Source: Darksidea phi
Lineage: Eukaryota > Ascomycota > Dothideomycetes > Pleosporales > Lentitheciaceae
Length of the DNA stretch: 64,000 nt
Direction: 5' to 3'
NCBI GenBank assembly: GCA_030770425.1
Contig: JASJFT010000114.1
Span: 1 to 64,000, forward strand
The position numbers were made by a program, and so were the translations under genes. Of the stretch, positions 36,694 to 48,266 are shown piece after piece; within the stretch, counting starts at the first letter, position 1, and the number at the start of each line of letters is the position of its first letter. The notes below the pieces were generated by a model. It worked only from the letters and a program-made list of their open reading frames with translations. It made no database searches and had not been told where the DNA came from.

Positions 36694-36705
36694 CCGAGGC
36701 CGAGG
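36694..36705. promoter_or_regulatory. tandem CCGAGG CCGAGG (two FarA/FarB-type sites)
   Basis: Two abutting CCGAGG hexamers (reverse complement of CCTCGG) about 270 bp upstream of FOX2. Directly repeated perfect cores are unlikely by chance and fit a fatty-acid response element; the link to FarA/FarB is from knowledge of Aspergillus, not shown here. Confidence 0.5.
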
Positions 36706-39700
36706 TCAAACCCCAATCTGGAAGCACCTGGGACCACCTGGAGCTTCCGCTGTGGGGAAAACACGTGACGCCACTTTCACATGCGGAATTTGTAGCAGGA
36801 TCAGATGCCAAAAGCTGGGGAATCATATGACAGGAGTATTGTACATGTCGGCTTGCAGGACCAACAGCCGAGCTGAGGTAGTGACATTAGCTTCTTTTCA
36901 CAAGCTTCAAGTGTTCCATTCTGCGGCTTGGAGGTGATGAGGAGTCGGAGACCTTTGATGCGGGGCAGCTACGGTGCGGTGCTGTGCGCATCTTTTTCAT
37001 AACATACACAGCAAAACTAGCGTTTTGACACCGTAGATCGCTGTTCACTGCCCTCTCTGCGCCATGTAATCGATAGCAGCATGTTCAACTGCATTTCAAG
37101 GATTAAAGAACAAGAGAAGAGGTACCTGTCGCATTAAGAGGAGGTATAGGGTGAGAATATGGTAGTGCGCGCAAACCTACCTATGTTAGCATCTTATACC
37201 GATTGAATCCCGCAATTGCAAAGGTCTAAGCAACATTCAACACTCAAGTCTGATGCGAATGTCGCGCTGTGTGTCATCAACCGGTTTTGGCGATCTGGGT
37301 CACGCACGAGTGCTCGGCTCGCTCCGACTCCAAGTTGACACCTCAAAATTCATCTCTCACCCTCCTCGCCTCCGATGACCGGCTTCTATCGTCCCTTCTT
37401 AGGGCACTATGAACAGTCATCGGCTCGCCCTCGACTAGGTGCGTCTGGTTTAAGGAATGTGAATCGCTGATCGCACAGATTCCCCCCTGCGAACCCCGCG
37501 ACCACCCCTCCCACGCTTCTCCGCGCTACGTTATAGATGTATCAAACATCGACCATTCTCACCCAAAGTGCCTAAGCGCAAACTTAGACTTGTAATCGTG
37601 GGCTTGGTTCGGAAGAGACCTTCGTCGTAACCTGTCAAGACACGACCTGGGTACTCGCTAATGTTGTCAAGCCATAAGCGGTGTTGACGGAAACGGGGAA
37701 CAAACGAAGTCTATGCTACGTCCACAACGTTTTCGGTCCGGAGCAACACCCGACGATCGAACACCCCTCGAAGTCTACATTTGTAGCTTTCCCCGATTTG
37801 AATCGTAGGAAGAGATTTTCGGGAAACGCTGGGCAGCGTGCGAAAACTTGATAATATGGTGTGACCTGAGCGCAAAAGGGCGGCTGGCATGCGTCCAATA
37901 CCATTCCGCGGTTATCGTCCGTCTTCCGAAACCAGCGGGTCGGAAGCGAAGTCAGAGGCCATGGCTGTGGCGACTGCTGTAGAATGTGAAGATGTTTCGG
38001 GAGTCGAGCACCATACTCTGTGTGGGCCGCCGAGTTTCAGACTAGCCGGCGTTACCTCCACCTCTGCTATGCTTCAAGGGCTAGAGTCTATACACAGCTT
38101 CCCACCACCTTGCATGTCAATCACGCCACTTCTCTACGGCTTCGCTTCCGTACGATAGAAAAGATCGCACCCTGAGGTATCGATATCGCCCCCCCTATCA
38201 GCCGAATAGCAGGAGCAAGCATGAGCGGGAAAGGTCGTCTTGATACCAAGTTCTTTTTCATAGTATTACAATTTACCCAACCAATGCGGTTGACATCGAC
38301 AAAGAGCGCCATCGGTGAGGAGGGACTAGGCCTGCATATGGCGCCCTTGTCGGACCGCAGCGGCCACGAACTAATGTACGTGGTAGACTCTCTCTTGGAC
38401 GCAATTCATGCCTGCATGGACAACGCCATGCTCGAGTAATGTATGCAGTTGTGTCCCCTGGAGATCGCCGCCCAACATCATGTACGGCGATAATGCTTGC
38501 GGCGGGGAAGCTGCGATGCCATCTGGCACGTGTCGTTCTGACCGGCTAGGGTCGTTTCTATGAATATGTCGCATCCTAGACTATGGTGACGTTGCGAAAG
38601 CAACATTTCTCAACCGAATATCTTCCTATTGGCTATGAGAGTTACTGAAGACGAGGCAGCTGAGGAGACGCTGGTACGCTCCATCATGCAAAGGTAACCA
38701 TTGCAGCGTGTCTGTGAGACCTGAGCTGCACGCACAAAAGCTTGGTAGCGTTAGTATGTATCGAGTTGTCTTCCTGAGGTGACAACATTGACTTTCTTCT
38801 TTGGTGCAACGCCATGATTGCAGCCCACATACCAAACTGTTGTCTCCGAGCTGCCGCAACGCCCAGGGTGGGTTTGCTGAACTGTACGTTGCATATCCGC
38901 TTCTGAAATCCGTTAGTGGCATAACGGAGCAATCCATTGGGCCGGATGAGCACACAACAACCTACCCTTGTGCCGACAATGTGGCATGCATGAAGCCGAC
39001 AAGGTATGCTTGTGTATTAGCGTCCATAGACATATGATGTGTAACCGTTATCGCCGTCGATACATGGTGGGCCGAAACCTGAAAGGGCGTTAACCCATGG
39101 TATCTAGACGTCTCCCTTCGGAATTTAGGGGTCACTATTGACTCGAGCCTTAAAGCTGTCATAAAGGCTCTATTGTTGGCGGTAATAGTTGTGGAGTTCG
39201 GGCGCCATTCTTGGCTATATTGTCTACGTGACGTTTCCCAATTCTTGTTCTGAGGTGTAAGCGAGGTTACGGCCCTTTCACCGCTGGAGCCGCCAGTCTC
39301 GTGTGGGCCCAGTTTGCGTAGCCGTCACCACCCATTGGGCAGCATATGTGGGAGCCGGATCCTAGCAGCTTAAATCGTTCCGGTGGCTTTTAGTACCCGC
39401 TTTCCAAGGCCATGTCAGCGGATTTACAGTGTGACGGAGCCCTCTCGACGGCGCTGAACATTGTTTAGGATTCTTACGCCTATCGACATGCTGCGCTATG
39501 GCCGAGATGGTATTGTTCCTTGAGAGGGGTTATGCCTTCCTGGGAACAAGGTCTTGCTTTGGCCAACAATGGAAGCCTGGCGCTCTAAACCATGTCCTGC
39601 TCTTGGGCGAAGCTGCATCGAACCGCAACTGATAGTCGTAGCATTTACCCGAGAGTGGGAGGGCGGAGCGCCACGAGCTTTTCAGAGACTGCAGGATCTG

Positions 39701-40428
39701 CGGTTGCCCTCGCGGCGAGGGCGATGTCGCAAGCGGTTCTTGCAGGCTTCAGCAACCTTCCGTACTACCGAACGTTGATGAAAAGTGCATACGGCCAGGC
39801 ATCGTCCTAAGCTTTAGAGTGACCGTTGTCTTATGGTGCTACTCTTCAGCTATTGCGCTTCGTAGCCGACAGTCAATGCCACCAATCCTTGCATTTCGAG
39901 CTTCCGCCTGTATCCAAATGTTAGCACGGCTGTATGGCCAGCTCATACACCGCGTCTCGTGGCCACCGATGTCTCCCCTCGAAGTGCCCTTGTAAGGGCT
40001 ATTCCTGTCCAAGTAATATCAGCATGTAGTTAAAGCGACCAACGCACCTTGCTATCCACGTCAGGTGGCACCTGATCTTCGTTCCAGTGGGGAAAGCGTG
40101 AAGCACGCTTTTCTGCCGGATTCGCAACCCGCTTGTGCAGGATGTTGCGGCACGTTTCAGGTTCCTTCGCAGAAAGACGATTTTAGTATTGCATCCGTCC
40201 GCATTCGGTATTCTGTACGCCTATAGAGCCCGCTTCACTCTCGGGCCGGTTAGGTTCCCACCCAAGCGCACAAAGCCTTGACATCATCCATACTGCGCTA
40301 CGAGTACGATTTCCCCCCAAAAGGTAGCCCAGGGTATTAAAGACGACTACTGACCGTCGAGTCAGATCGCAGGGCTTGGCGGCACCCAAAGAAGTTGCTT
40401 GCGTCCATCTAAGAAATCCGGTCTGAGG

Positions 40429-41640
40429 ATGTCTAACAACGAAGCGCTGATCCGTGTCAACATCCACGATCGTGACTTCCAGAAGTACTCAGTGGACAGA
40501 AGAATATACTGTGTGCCGGTAGATGAAGTAAGTGCTGATGCCGACGGGGTTTTTCAGGTGTTGATCTTTGCATTTCTGTGGATGAACTGACGGCAAGAAG
40601 CGCGAGGAAGATCGACTCACGACTCAACATGACGTGATATACCGGTTTTGCGGAGAGAGATTGTATTTTCCGAGAATTGACAATCCGCGAAAGATCCTCG
40701 ACTGTGGCTATGGAGGTGGTGACTGGGCGGTCCAGGTTGCTGAAGAGTTTGAAGGCTGCGAGGTACGTCGTCACCCTAGGGTCGAGTGAATGGTGTTCAA
40801 AGCCAGCTTGTCCAGTATTCACCGACAAAACTGACTATGGAAGGTGACCGGCGTCGACATTCACCCGATGCTACTTACAGATCAACCTGAAAATCTGAAT
40901 CTCTTCGGATACAACCTCAATGACAGGCTCAACGATCCGACCGTATTTGAGAGGGACGCGTACAACCTTGTCCACTCTCGCTTCGTTGCACAAGGAATCA
41001 AGTCCAGCAGATGGGCGTCATACGTGCAGGATATCAAAAGGCTGCTGAGACCAAATGGTTGGCTGCAGATGATGGAATACTATCCCAATATTCAATCGGA
41101 CAACGGCCGGCTCTCGAGTCAGTCAGCGCTAAGCAGATGGTGGGAGGCGTATGCAAGCGCCATGGAGAGATCGAATCGTAATCCGCGCATCGGGCATAGA
41201 CTGCAGCAGCTCATGTCGGAAGCCGGACTGCGAGATGTGGGAGGGTCGATCTTCCACCTTCCGATCGGCGGATGGGATCCAGGTACGTGATGGTCTTCCA
41301 TTCGCCGCTCCGTCGTTGTTGTCCATTAAAGATACGGCCTAGCATATCGTTGACGCCCACTGCTGGCCTTATGTCGCGGCCAAAGGGTGTGCCTGCTGAA
41401 CAGCGGTGGAGAGTAGCGGCTTGCTCGCTCGTACCCTTGGTGCTAATAGATTGCCCAGATCCCGCCAGAGCTAGCATCGGACGTGACAATGTGGCGATGG
41501 TGGCGGAGCTTCTCAGTTCTCTAGCCATTTGGCCATTTACAGAAAAGCTGGGCTGGACGGCGGCTCAGGTGGAGGCCCTCGCGGAGGCAGCCCGGGCTGA
41601 GATCCAAGACGCGAGCTTGAAACTATATATTCCCGTGTGA
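40429..41640 (+). CDS. class I SAM-dependent methyltransferase
   Basis: Four exons, 294 aa; introns 40528-40597, 40763-40843 and an unusually long one at 41283-41458 (176 nt); exon sum in frame. Motif I (SAM-binding glycine loop) is ILDCGYGGGDWAVQVAEEF, followed by an acidic end of the second strand in VTGVDIHPM, made by splicing. The post-motif region LVHSRFVAQGIKSSRW and LLRPNGWLQMMEYYPN fits the fungal secondary-metabolism type methyltransferases of the UMTA/LaeA-like group. No biosynthetic core enzyme is adjacent, so the substrate is unknown. The acceptor of intron 1 could also be three bases later (40600), removing one Lys. Confidence 0.82.
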
Positions 41641-43815
41641 GCAGAACCACACAGTAACGAAGGATGGTGACTGACCGACGCGCAAGCTATTACGCCTGGG
41701 GCCGCCGGCGTAGCTAACTAGCATGCCACACGGTTGGAATTCGGGGAAAGAGGAGGTGGTCGCGTGGGATGCCTGTGCCGCAGTGAGGTCGTACTTGGCA
41801 GCTCTCTGGCGTCGAGGTGGTTCGGTGTCGTCGTATTCACCGACCGATTTCGACTTCCATTCCTTCCTCTTGCCTTTCTGTATGTGTATAGCGATAATGG
41901 ACGAGTAATGACCTTGGGCGCGGGCAACAACGTTGAGTGTCTTGGAAAGCGAACCACTAGGTCGACAAGTGCTTTTGGGCTTGTTAGGACGACCGTGTCT
42001 TGTGGGTGATGCCGGTTCGGTAGGTTGCGGTGGGGTTGGCGACGGGGTCCTCGACGTGAGTGATGACTTCCGGATTCGAAGTGACGTGGGTGCCATAGCC
42101 GTCCAGGCCAGAAAAGGATGCAGCCTCGTAGTCGGCGGGGGCATGACCTGGCGTACGTGGTGGTGAGAGTGGTGAGTGGTGGTGAATGGCATGGAGCATG
42201 GCGGTGAGGCGTCTGCCCCAGGAGAGGTCGGTAGGGAGAGGGCCGCCCTCCAAGGGTTGAGAAGTGGGCAGTTCGAAGGAGGACTTGGTTGGCATTCACC
42301 CGGCCTCCAGGCAGGACCGCACCCGATGTCGGCATCGGCACACATGTCTCGAGCCGGGCGAGCAGAGCGGGAGGCAGAGACAGCAAGGGCAAGTAGACGA
42401 GCGCAGTGCAAAGAAGGAAGACTGAACGGTTCAGGCCGTGTGTTGACACTAGCTTAGGGTACCAAGACAGCTGAGGAGGCTACGTCAAGGCCGCGACGAC
42501 GATGGCGGCACAGCAACGCCTCGACGATTGTGCACAGGGAAGAGCATCCGCCTCACTAATTGGCAGCCAACTGGTTGTCCGTTCCCTTGCCCACGCATTC
42601 CGTTCCGACTGACTGGAAGCGAGTCACCAAGGGAAGCCCGTGGCTGGTTGGCAGAGCCCAACCCCCAAACCTTAGGAAGCCATTCCAGACCGCTCACGAA
42701 GCGCCTGATCATCAATCCCAGACCGGGTCAGCATGCTTCGGCTTCCCAGCGTGGTGTTTTCGGGGCCGTCTCGGGCCGTGCCATGCAGTATCGGACCTCT
42801 ATCAAACGCCCTACGCCCTCCCCGAAGCACGTTAGCTTGCGGACGCACTGGTCAAACGCGGCTCGACTCGCACACGAACACCCATACGGTGTAGAGGGGC
42901 CCCCACGCCCGGAGACGATCGAATCATGCATGGGCTCTCCAGACGGGCGAGCGGCGCGGAAGCGGGAAGAACGCATACAACGACACGCACGTGAGGGCGC
43001 CGTCACTGCTGCCGATGTGACAGCGGCTAAGCGCAGACAGCGATTGCGGGTATCGTGCACTGACTGCATTGTAGAGACGTCTCGTGGCGGGACTGAGACC
43101 GGCCATGCGTGTCCGGATCGGACCGAACCTGTGCAGCACACATCTTCACATCTCCTCCCTATCTTCCCCCCTCAGATCGTCGTACGATTTTTATGAAGCG
43201 CCTATCGTCAGGTGGGCCTCTTCCCTCTTCCCTGGCATGTGACGTCAAAGCGCTGTTTCTTGCGGGCAACACCGACGAGCGCCGCAACAATCATCGTCAT
43301 GGTTCACTCGACCCATCTGCCACAGACTCGATACGAAGCGAACGCAGAGTGTTGGGTCTATTGGGACTACTGGGTCTACTGGTCCTCACTACATGCGGCT
43401 CCTGTTCCATCGAAGGATCCAAAATGCCGAGACTGGCTGTTCGAGTCGCTCCGCCCGTCCATTAGGCTGATCCCTACGCTGCCTAGACCCAATCGCGTTA
43501 ACGTCCCGCAACGGATGAGCTATGACCGGTTATTTCCCTTTTCCTCTTACAGCTTATATATTTTGCGAGTTGCAATCCGTCGGGGGAGGGGAGACGATTA
43601 ATATCCGGAGCCGATCTAAACGCCGCGCTATTAGCTATGGAGGAGGTACTTATACTCGCCCTCTCGGTGTACCGGGAACCCGGTCTTCACCCATTCCCTT
43701 CGTCTTGGAATATTCCTACGGCTCCCGTGGGAGGTGTGCTTCCGGTATAATTAGCTTTCTAGGCGGTTGCGTAGTTGCCTTGAGCAGTATACTCGCCGCC
43801 ATTATAGTCGCCAGC
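41641..43815. other. 2.2-kb GC-rich stretch, no convincing gene
   Basis: Long overlapping frames exist in several frames on both strands (41623-42449 minus, 42528-43196 plus), which is what GC-rich sequence produces by chance. One minus-strand frame (41984-42295) has a protein-like composition but no recognisable domain. The CE16 promoter lies at the right end, with a TATA-like CTTATATATT near 43553-43562. Confidence 0.4.
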
Positions 43816-45099
43816 ATGCGTTACTCACCTTCTCTTTTTCTCCTCAGCCTGGCTTTTGCCATCGGAGATGCGCAGCATTCTCCACCAGCATGGCAAGCGA
43901 AGAACTTCAAGACGCTGGTGACATTTGGTGACAGTTACATGGACGAAAACCGGATAGGGTACTTTATCAACCACAATGGATCGGCACCCCCAGTCGGATG
44001 GGAGCAAGGAGTGGTACGTTGTCTATCTTTCCCTGCCTTAATCCCCTAAATCGTCGGGTTGGGCTCGAAAACCAATCCAATGAACATGAAGTTCGTATTG
44101 TCCGTGGAACGGCCATTCTTGCGATGCTTGCATACTCGCGATACTCACTTTTCCCGGTGGATGATACATGTCCTATCCGGAGTTAAACCGAATTCCATGT
44201 CAGAGAGACTTAGCTAACATTCGACATAGGGCTATAAAACCTCTACTGGTGGCCTCTCCTGGCCGCGCTACGCCTCTATCTACTCTAACACCACCCTCTA
44301 CAACTACGCCGTTAGCGGCGCTACATGCTCCAACCAAATAACACCGCGCTACTTCTCCGCCATCAAAGCGCCCTTCCCCGACATTCAAGGCTACGAGCTT
44401 CCCGCCTTTATCGCAGACTCGAAATTCCGTACTTCCAACGGAACGACCTTCTTCACCGGCAAGCCAGGCGACACCGTATACGCTATCTGGATCGGAACCA
44501 ATGACATCGGCAACGACGCTTTCTTGACAGACAGTCAGGTCGAGGGCAAGACGCTCAAGGATTACGTGGACTGCGTTTATGACACAGTGGGAAAACTGTA
44601 TGAAAACGGTGGGCGGTATTTTGTCTTGCTGAACCTGGCGCCGTTGCAACTTTTGCCTCAATATGCAATCCCAGGAAATGGTGGCCTTCCAAGAACCAAG
44701 TTTTTCCCCAACAAAGGATCCAACATCACAGAGATAAGCTACCGCATGTACGAGACGGTAACGACCGTCAACGAGATCTTCGCTTACCGGACGCCCTTCG
44801 AAGCCTCCCTAAACAAGACCTGGCCGGATATTAAGATTGCGGACTTTGACGTCAACTCGTTGATCACGGATATGTGGAGCAACCCCAAGAACTATCTCAA
44901 CGGAACCGCGCCCGCGAATGTGACGGGAATCATCAACCAGTGTGATGCACAAGGAAACAACTGTATTGAAGCGCAGAGCAAGGATAGCTATCTCTGGTAC
45001 GATGAATTGCATCCCAGTGAACAAGCTGATCGAATTGTCGCAAGAGAGTTTGTAGCTGTACTTGGGGGGAAAAGCAAGTGGGCCAAGTACTGGGGCTAA
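43816..45099 (+). CDS. secreted GDSL/SGNH esterase (CE16-like)
   Basis: Predicted secreted acetylesterase of the SGNH hydrolase fold, 355 aa from two exons (43816-44013, 44230-45099) with a 216-nt intron. N-terminal signal peptide MRYSPSLFLLSLAFAIGDAQ. Block I is TFGDSYMD (nucleophile Ser), oxyanion Gly block in YAVSGATCSN, block III GTNDIGND and block V DELHPSEQ with the catalytic Asp and His. Several N-glycosylation sequons (NTT, NGT, NKT). This motif set matches fungal CE16 acetylesterases, which remove acetyl groups from hemicellulose oligosaccharides. The intron is much longer than the local norm but keeps frame and begins GTACGT. Confidence 0.88.
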
Positions 45100-45762
45100 G
45101 CTCGTTGGGCGATGTATACATACGGAGAAAGCAGCCAGAATCAGTAGGAAAACGACTCCGAAAAGGTACAAAGGGGACTTGGCTATTGATTTTTTTATTT
45201 TTTATTTTTTTATTATCAATGCATTCGTAGAGGTGAAATCTGTCACGCGACGCTGGCTAGAATTGCCGAGCCCGCATCGGCAACACAAGCTCTACCTAAA
45301 AGAATTAACCAATTTAGACTACGACATTCTAGTGGCCAGGCGCTGCATCTGGACCACCACGTCTCACAAACTATTGCGGTTGCAGTAACATGCCCCTCTG
45401 CGCTTCTCCACACTCGTACAAAACTTGTTAGACTCTATATGCTTTCGCTCTTCTTTCCATTTGCGGTTGATGATGGTGCTCCGGACCCTGCGTGCTTGGC
45501 GGGCTTAGGCTAGAGTCGCTCATCCATCCCTGAGTTTTGAAGGTGTCCTTTCCCATTCTTCCACCATGGTCGAGTCTTGAGGGGTGTTCTTGTACTGCGA
45601 TCCTCATGCGGCAACTCTTCTCTGTTTGCGTTCACTGGTCCTTACCTTGATTGTGGAGGCGTTGAGGCTGTCGTGTTGAGCAGCCCTCTGTCTTTGCATG
45701 CTACCTTTTGCGCCGTTCCTCGTACGCTCTTGAAGCTCGGCTTCTGCCTCTCATTAATCGCC
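45100..45762. other. intergenic / GH47 promoter
   Basis: About 660 bp. A T-rich tract near 45187-45216 follows the esterase and may be part of its 3' region. The GH47 frame is open from 45577 but the upstream part is unlike the family. Confidence 0.4.
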
Positions 45763-47616
45763 ATGCGCCCTAGGATCAAGATGCCCCGCAATGTGGCATA
45801 CCAACCCATATCCCGCCGTCACAAACGGAACCTCGCCTACGCCTTCATCGGGACCATTATATTCGGTCTTTACTACCTGTGCAACAGACCAATTGACCCG
45901 CTCGCCGTCCCCTTCTTCCAGCACGAGTCTTACATGAATGATCGCCCGAACGTCGATGGATACATATCCAAAAGCTCCTACGACTGGCGCAATGCCCCTT
46001 TCCATTACACGATCGAAAACTATATGCAATTGCCTACCGGCAAGCCTCGCACGCTGCCGCCCGTGCAATTCGAATTCCCAACCGAAACATCGCCACAACG
46101 AGCGAAGAGGGAAACGCGTCGGGTGGCCGTGCGCGAGGAATTCCACCGCAGTTGGAAGAGCTACAGAAAGCTTGCATGGACACAGGACGAGCTGCTCCCT
46201 CTTACAGGGGAGGGTTCCGCGGCGTTCGGAGGCTGGGGAGCAACACTCGTGGATTCGCTTGACACTCTGTGGATAATGGGCTTCAAGAAGGAATTCTACG
46301 AGGCGGTGCAGGCGATCGCAGAGATCGATTTTGGACGGACAGATTCTGCATCAATTAGCGTCTTCGAAACCACGATTCGATATTTGGGGGGTCTGTTGAG
46401 CGCATATGATATGAGCCATGAGAAGGTGCTCTTAGAGAAGGCGATCCAGCTCGGCGAGATGCTATACCGCGCCTTCGACACGACACCGAACAACTTCCCT
46501 CTAGACCGGCTCCTTCCCGAAAAGGCGAAGCTTGAAGACGAAACCGGTTCCTACGCAGATTCCAACATATGTTTTGCCGCTCTCGCCTCGTTGACCATGG
46601 AGTTTACAAGACTAGCTCAAGTCACACAGGAAAACAAGTACTACGACGCAGTTGCAAGGGTGACAGTTTTTCTTGACCGCGCTCAAAATACCACACGCAT
46701 CCCGGGCCTGTTCCCTCTCTTCGTCAATGCCTACCAGGAGGATATCAGCCACGGGTCGTCGTTTACTGTCGGCGCTCTAGAAGATTCATCTTACGAGTAC
46801 TTCCCCAAGATGTATGCTCTTCTCGGTGGCCTGGAACCAGTATACGAGAAGCTGTGGAAAGACTCTTCAGCGATGATCGACAAACACATGCTCTTCCGGC
46901 CTCTCCTACCAGACAGCGAGCCGGGAGAGGAATTGCTCTACTGCGGCGACGTCAGTACAGGCAGCGAGGTCAAGCTAGACCCCGAGATGCAGCATCTCAC
47001 CTGCTTCATCGGCGGTATGTTCGGACTGGCTGGGTGTCTCATGCCCAACGAGCACCACGTCAGCCTCGGTGCGAAGCTGACCGAAGGCTGCATTTATGCC
47101 TACAAGGCGATGCCGAGTGGAGTAATGCCTGAAATATTCAACATGGCGGCCTGTCCGTCACGTACAGAATGCCCCTGGAATGCAACGGCCTACGAAGAAG
47201 AAGTGCTTCTCCGCAGCTATGGTCACAACCACGCCGACTTCGAAGACACTGTTCTAGAACAAAGCCTGCCGCCAGGCTTTACCAGCATCCGCGACAAGAG
47301 ATACCTCCTTCGCCCCGAAGCCATCGAGTCAGTCTTCATCATGTACCGCATTACGGGCCACGAAGAGTATCTCGACCATGCATGGGACATGTTTACTTCG
47401 ATTGTCCGAGCAACAAAAACGCAATTTGCGAACGGCCAGGTGTTCGATGTGACGATTGATCCACCAATCGAGCCGGAGAACAAGATGGAGAGCTTTTGGT
47501 TTGGGGAGACGTTGAAATACTTTTATCTCATTTTCAGCCCACCGGATATGATCAGTCTGGACGATTGGGTGTTCAATACCGAGGCGCATCCTTTTAGAAG
47601 GCCGAAGGCGGTATAG
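45763..47616 (+). CDS. GH47 class I alpha-1,2-mannosidase family protein
   Basis: Type II membrane glycosidase of the ER/Golgi that trims mannose from N-glycans. Intronless, 617 aa from Met 45763. Short basic cytosolic tail, then a single helix (RNLAYAFIGTIIFGLYYL) and a luminal catalytic domain beginning REEFHRSWKSYRKLAW. Family motifs: GWGATLVDSLDTLWIMG, FETTIRYLGGLLSAYDMS, GSYADSNICFAAL, the acidic catalytic region HLTCFIGGMFGLAG, LRPEAIESVFIMYRITG, and the C-terminal ESFWFGETLKYFYLIF and FNTEAHPF with the calcium-binding Thr. The start at 45577 in the same frame is rejected because its leader looks like transcribed UTR. Whether it is an ER mannosidase I or a Golgi or EDEM-like member cannot be settled by eye. 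Confidence 0.92.
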   Translation: MRPRIKMPRNVAYQPISRRHKRNLAYAFIGTIIFGLYYLCNRPIDPLAVPFFQHESYMNDRPNVDGYISKSSYDWRNAPFHYTIENYMQLPTGKPRTLPPVQFEFPTETSPQRAKRETRRVAVREEFHRSWKSYRKLAWTQDELLPLTGEGSAAFGGWGATLVDSLDTLWIMGFKKEFYEAVQAIAEIDFGRTDSASISVFETTIRYLGGLLSAYDMSHEKVLLEKAIQLGEMLYRAFDTTPNNFPLDRLLPEKAKLEDETGSYADSNICFAALASLTMEFTRLAQVTQENKYYDAVARVTVFLDRAQNTTRIPGLFPLFVNAYQEDISHGSSFTVGALEDSSYEYFPKMYALLGGLEPVYEKLWKDSSAMIDKHMLFRPLLPDSEPGEELLYCGDVSTGSEVKLDPEMQHLTCFIGGMFGLAGCLMPNEHHVSLGAKLTEGCIYAYKAMPSGVMPEIFNMAACPSRTECPWNATAYEEEVLLRSYGHNHADFEDTVLEQSLPPGFTSIRDKRYLLRPEAIESVFIMYRITGHEEYLDHAWDMFTSIVRATKTQFANGQVFDVTIDPPIEPENKMESFWFGETLKYFYLIFSPPDMISLDDWVFNTEAHPFRRPKAV

Positions 47617-48266
47617 ACATAGAGCGGCGGGTGAGGAGAGAGCAGATTTGAGCTTTGTTTTCGAGTGATACCCTTCAAGAGCAGAGCTCTTGGAATTATT
47701 CTTGCTGCATTCTTCAGTTCTGTTACAGGACGCATAGCGTTGGTCGGCATCCAGAGATGGTGTTTGGGCATTTGGCTCAATTCTGAGATAGAAAAAGAAT
47801 TTGGGACGGTTCGACTTCTGTTTGGTGAGATTGTCTATTAAGCCGTCGGGTGCAAGTGGCGTTGCACCGCCACGCATGACGTCGCTCTTGTACGAACATC
47901 GTAAAGCCTGCGGATAACCACACCTTGTCATTGGATCCCTTCTCGAATACCGCCCGAGCTCTGATATTATCACGAGGTGTGGCGCACATACGCGCAGGCC
48001 TCGTCATCTGTTAAACTCGCGAGGCGGTCCGCACACGTAGACGCTTCCTCGGCCCCAGGCAGCAGCGTTGTTCACATAGTGTTTGACCAGTCAAGCTAGG
48101 TGGACTTTTACTCATTCACTGACCCCTCTTTTCTTCTGCATTTTCCCTCCCTTGCAAGTTCTCAAGTGCTCCGTTGCACAAATCTCGCGGTTGCACTTGG
48201 ATCGTCAACATTGCGGGCGTTGCCACCCACGCACACGCACACGCAAGAGCGAAGAGTAGGAAAACG
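47617..48266. other. intergenic
   Basis: About 650 bp between GH47 and the RanBP2-finger gene, with a short CA-rich run just before the latter start. No gene recognised. Confidence 0.4.

Larger units (their letters stand above)
36429..40428. other. about 4 kb without a recognised gene
   Basis: Apart from the FOX2 promoter sites this stretch holds only short frames with no family resemblance (for example 37889-38158, 39554-39810). Composition is balanced and not AT-rich, so it does not look like a RIP-mutated repeat block. It could contain degraded sequence, non-coding transcription units or small unknown genes that I cannot support. Confidence 0.4.

Noticed and set aside
41623..42449. long minus-strand frames in GC-rich DNA
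   Set aside because: Several frames overlap here in different phases, as expected in GC-rich sequence; none shows a known domain.
42528..43196. 222-aa plus-strand frame
   Set aside because: Low-complexity Arg/Pro-rich translation, no family resemblance and an overlapping antisense frame of similar length.
43441..43470. tRNA-like B-box word GTTCGAGTC
   Set aside because: No matching A box or cloverleaf could be found around it, and I found no tRNA elsewhere in the window.
45577..45762. upstream in-frame extension of the GH47 protein
   Set aside because: The extra leader has no family similarity, and the type II membrane topology fits the later Met at 45763.
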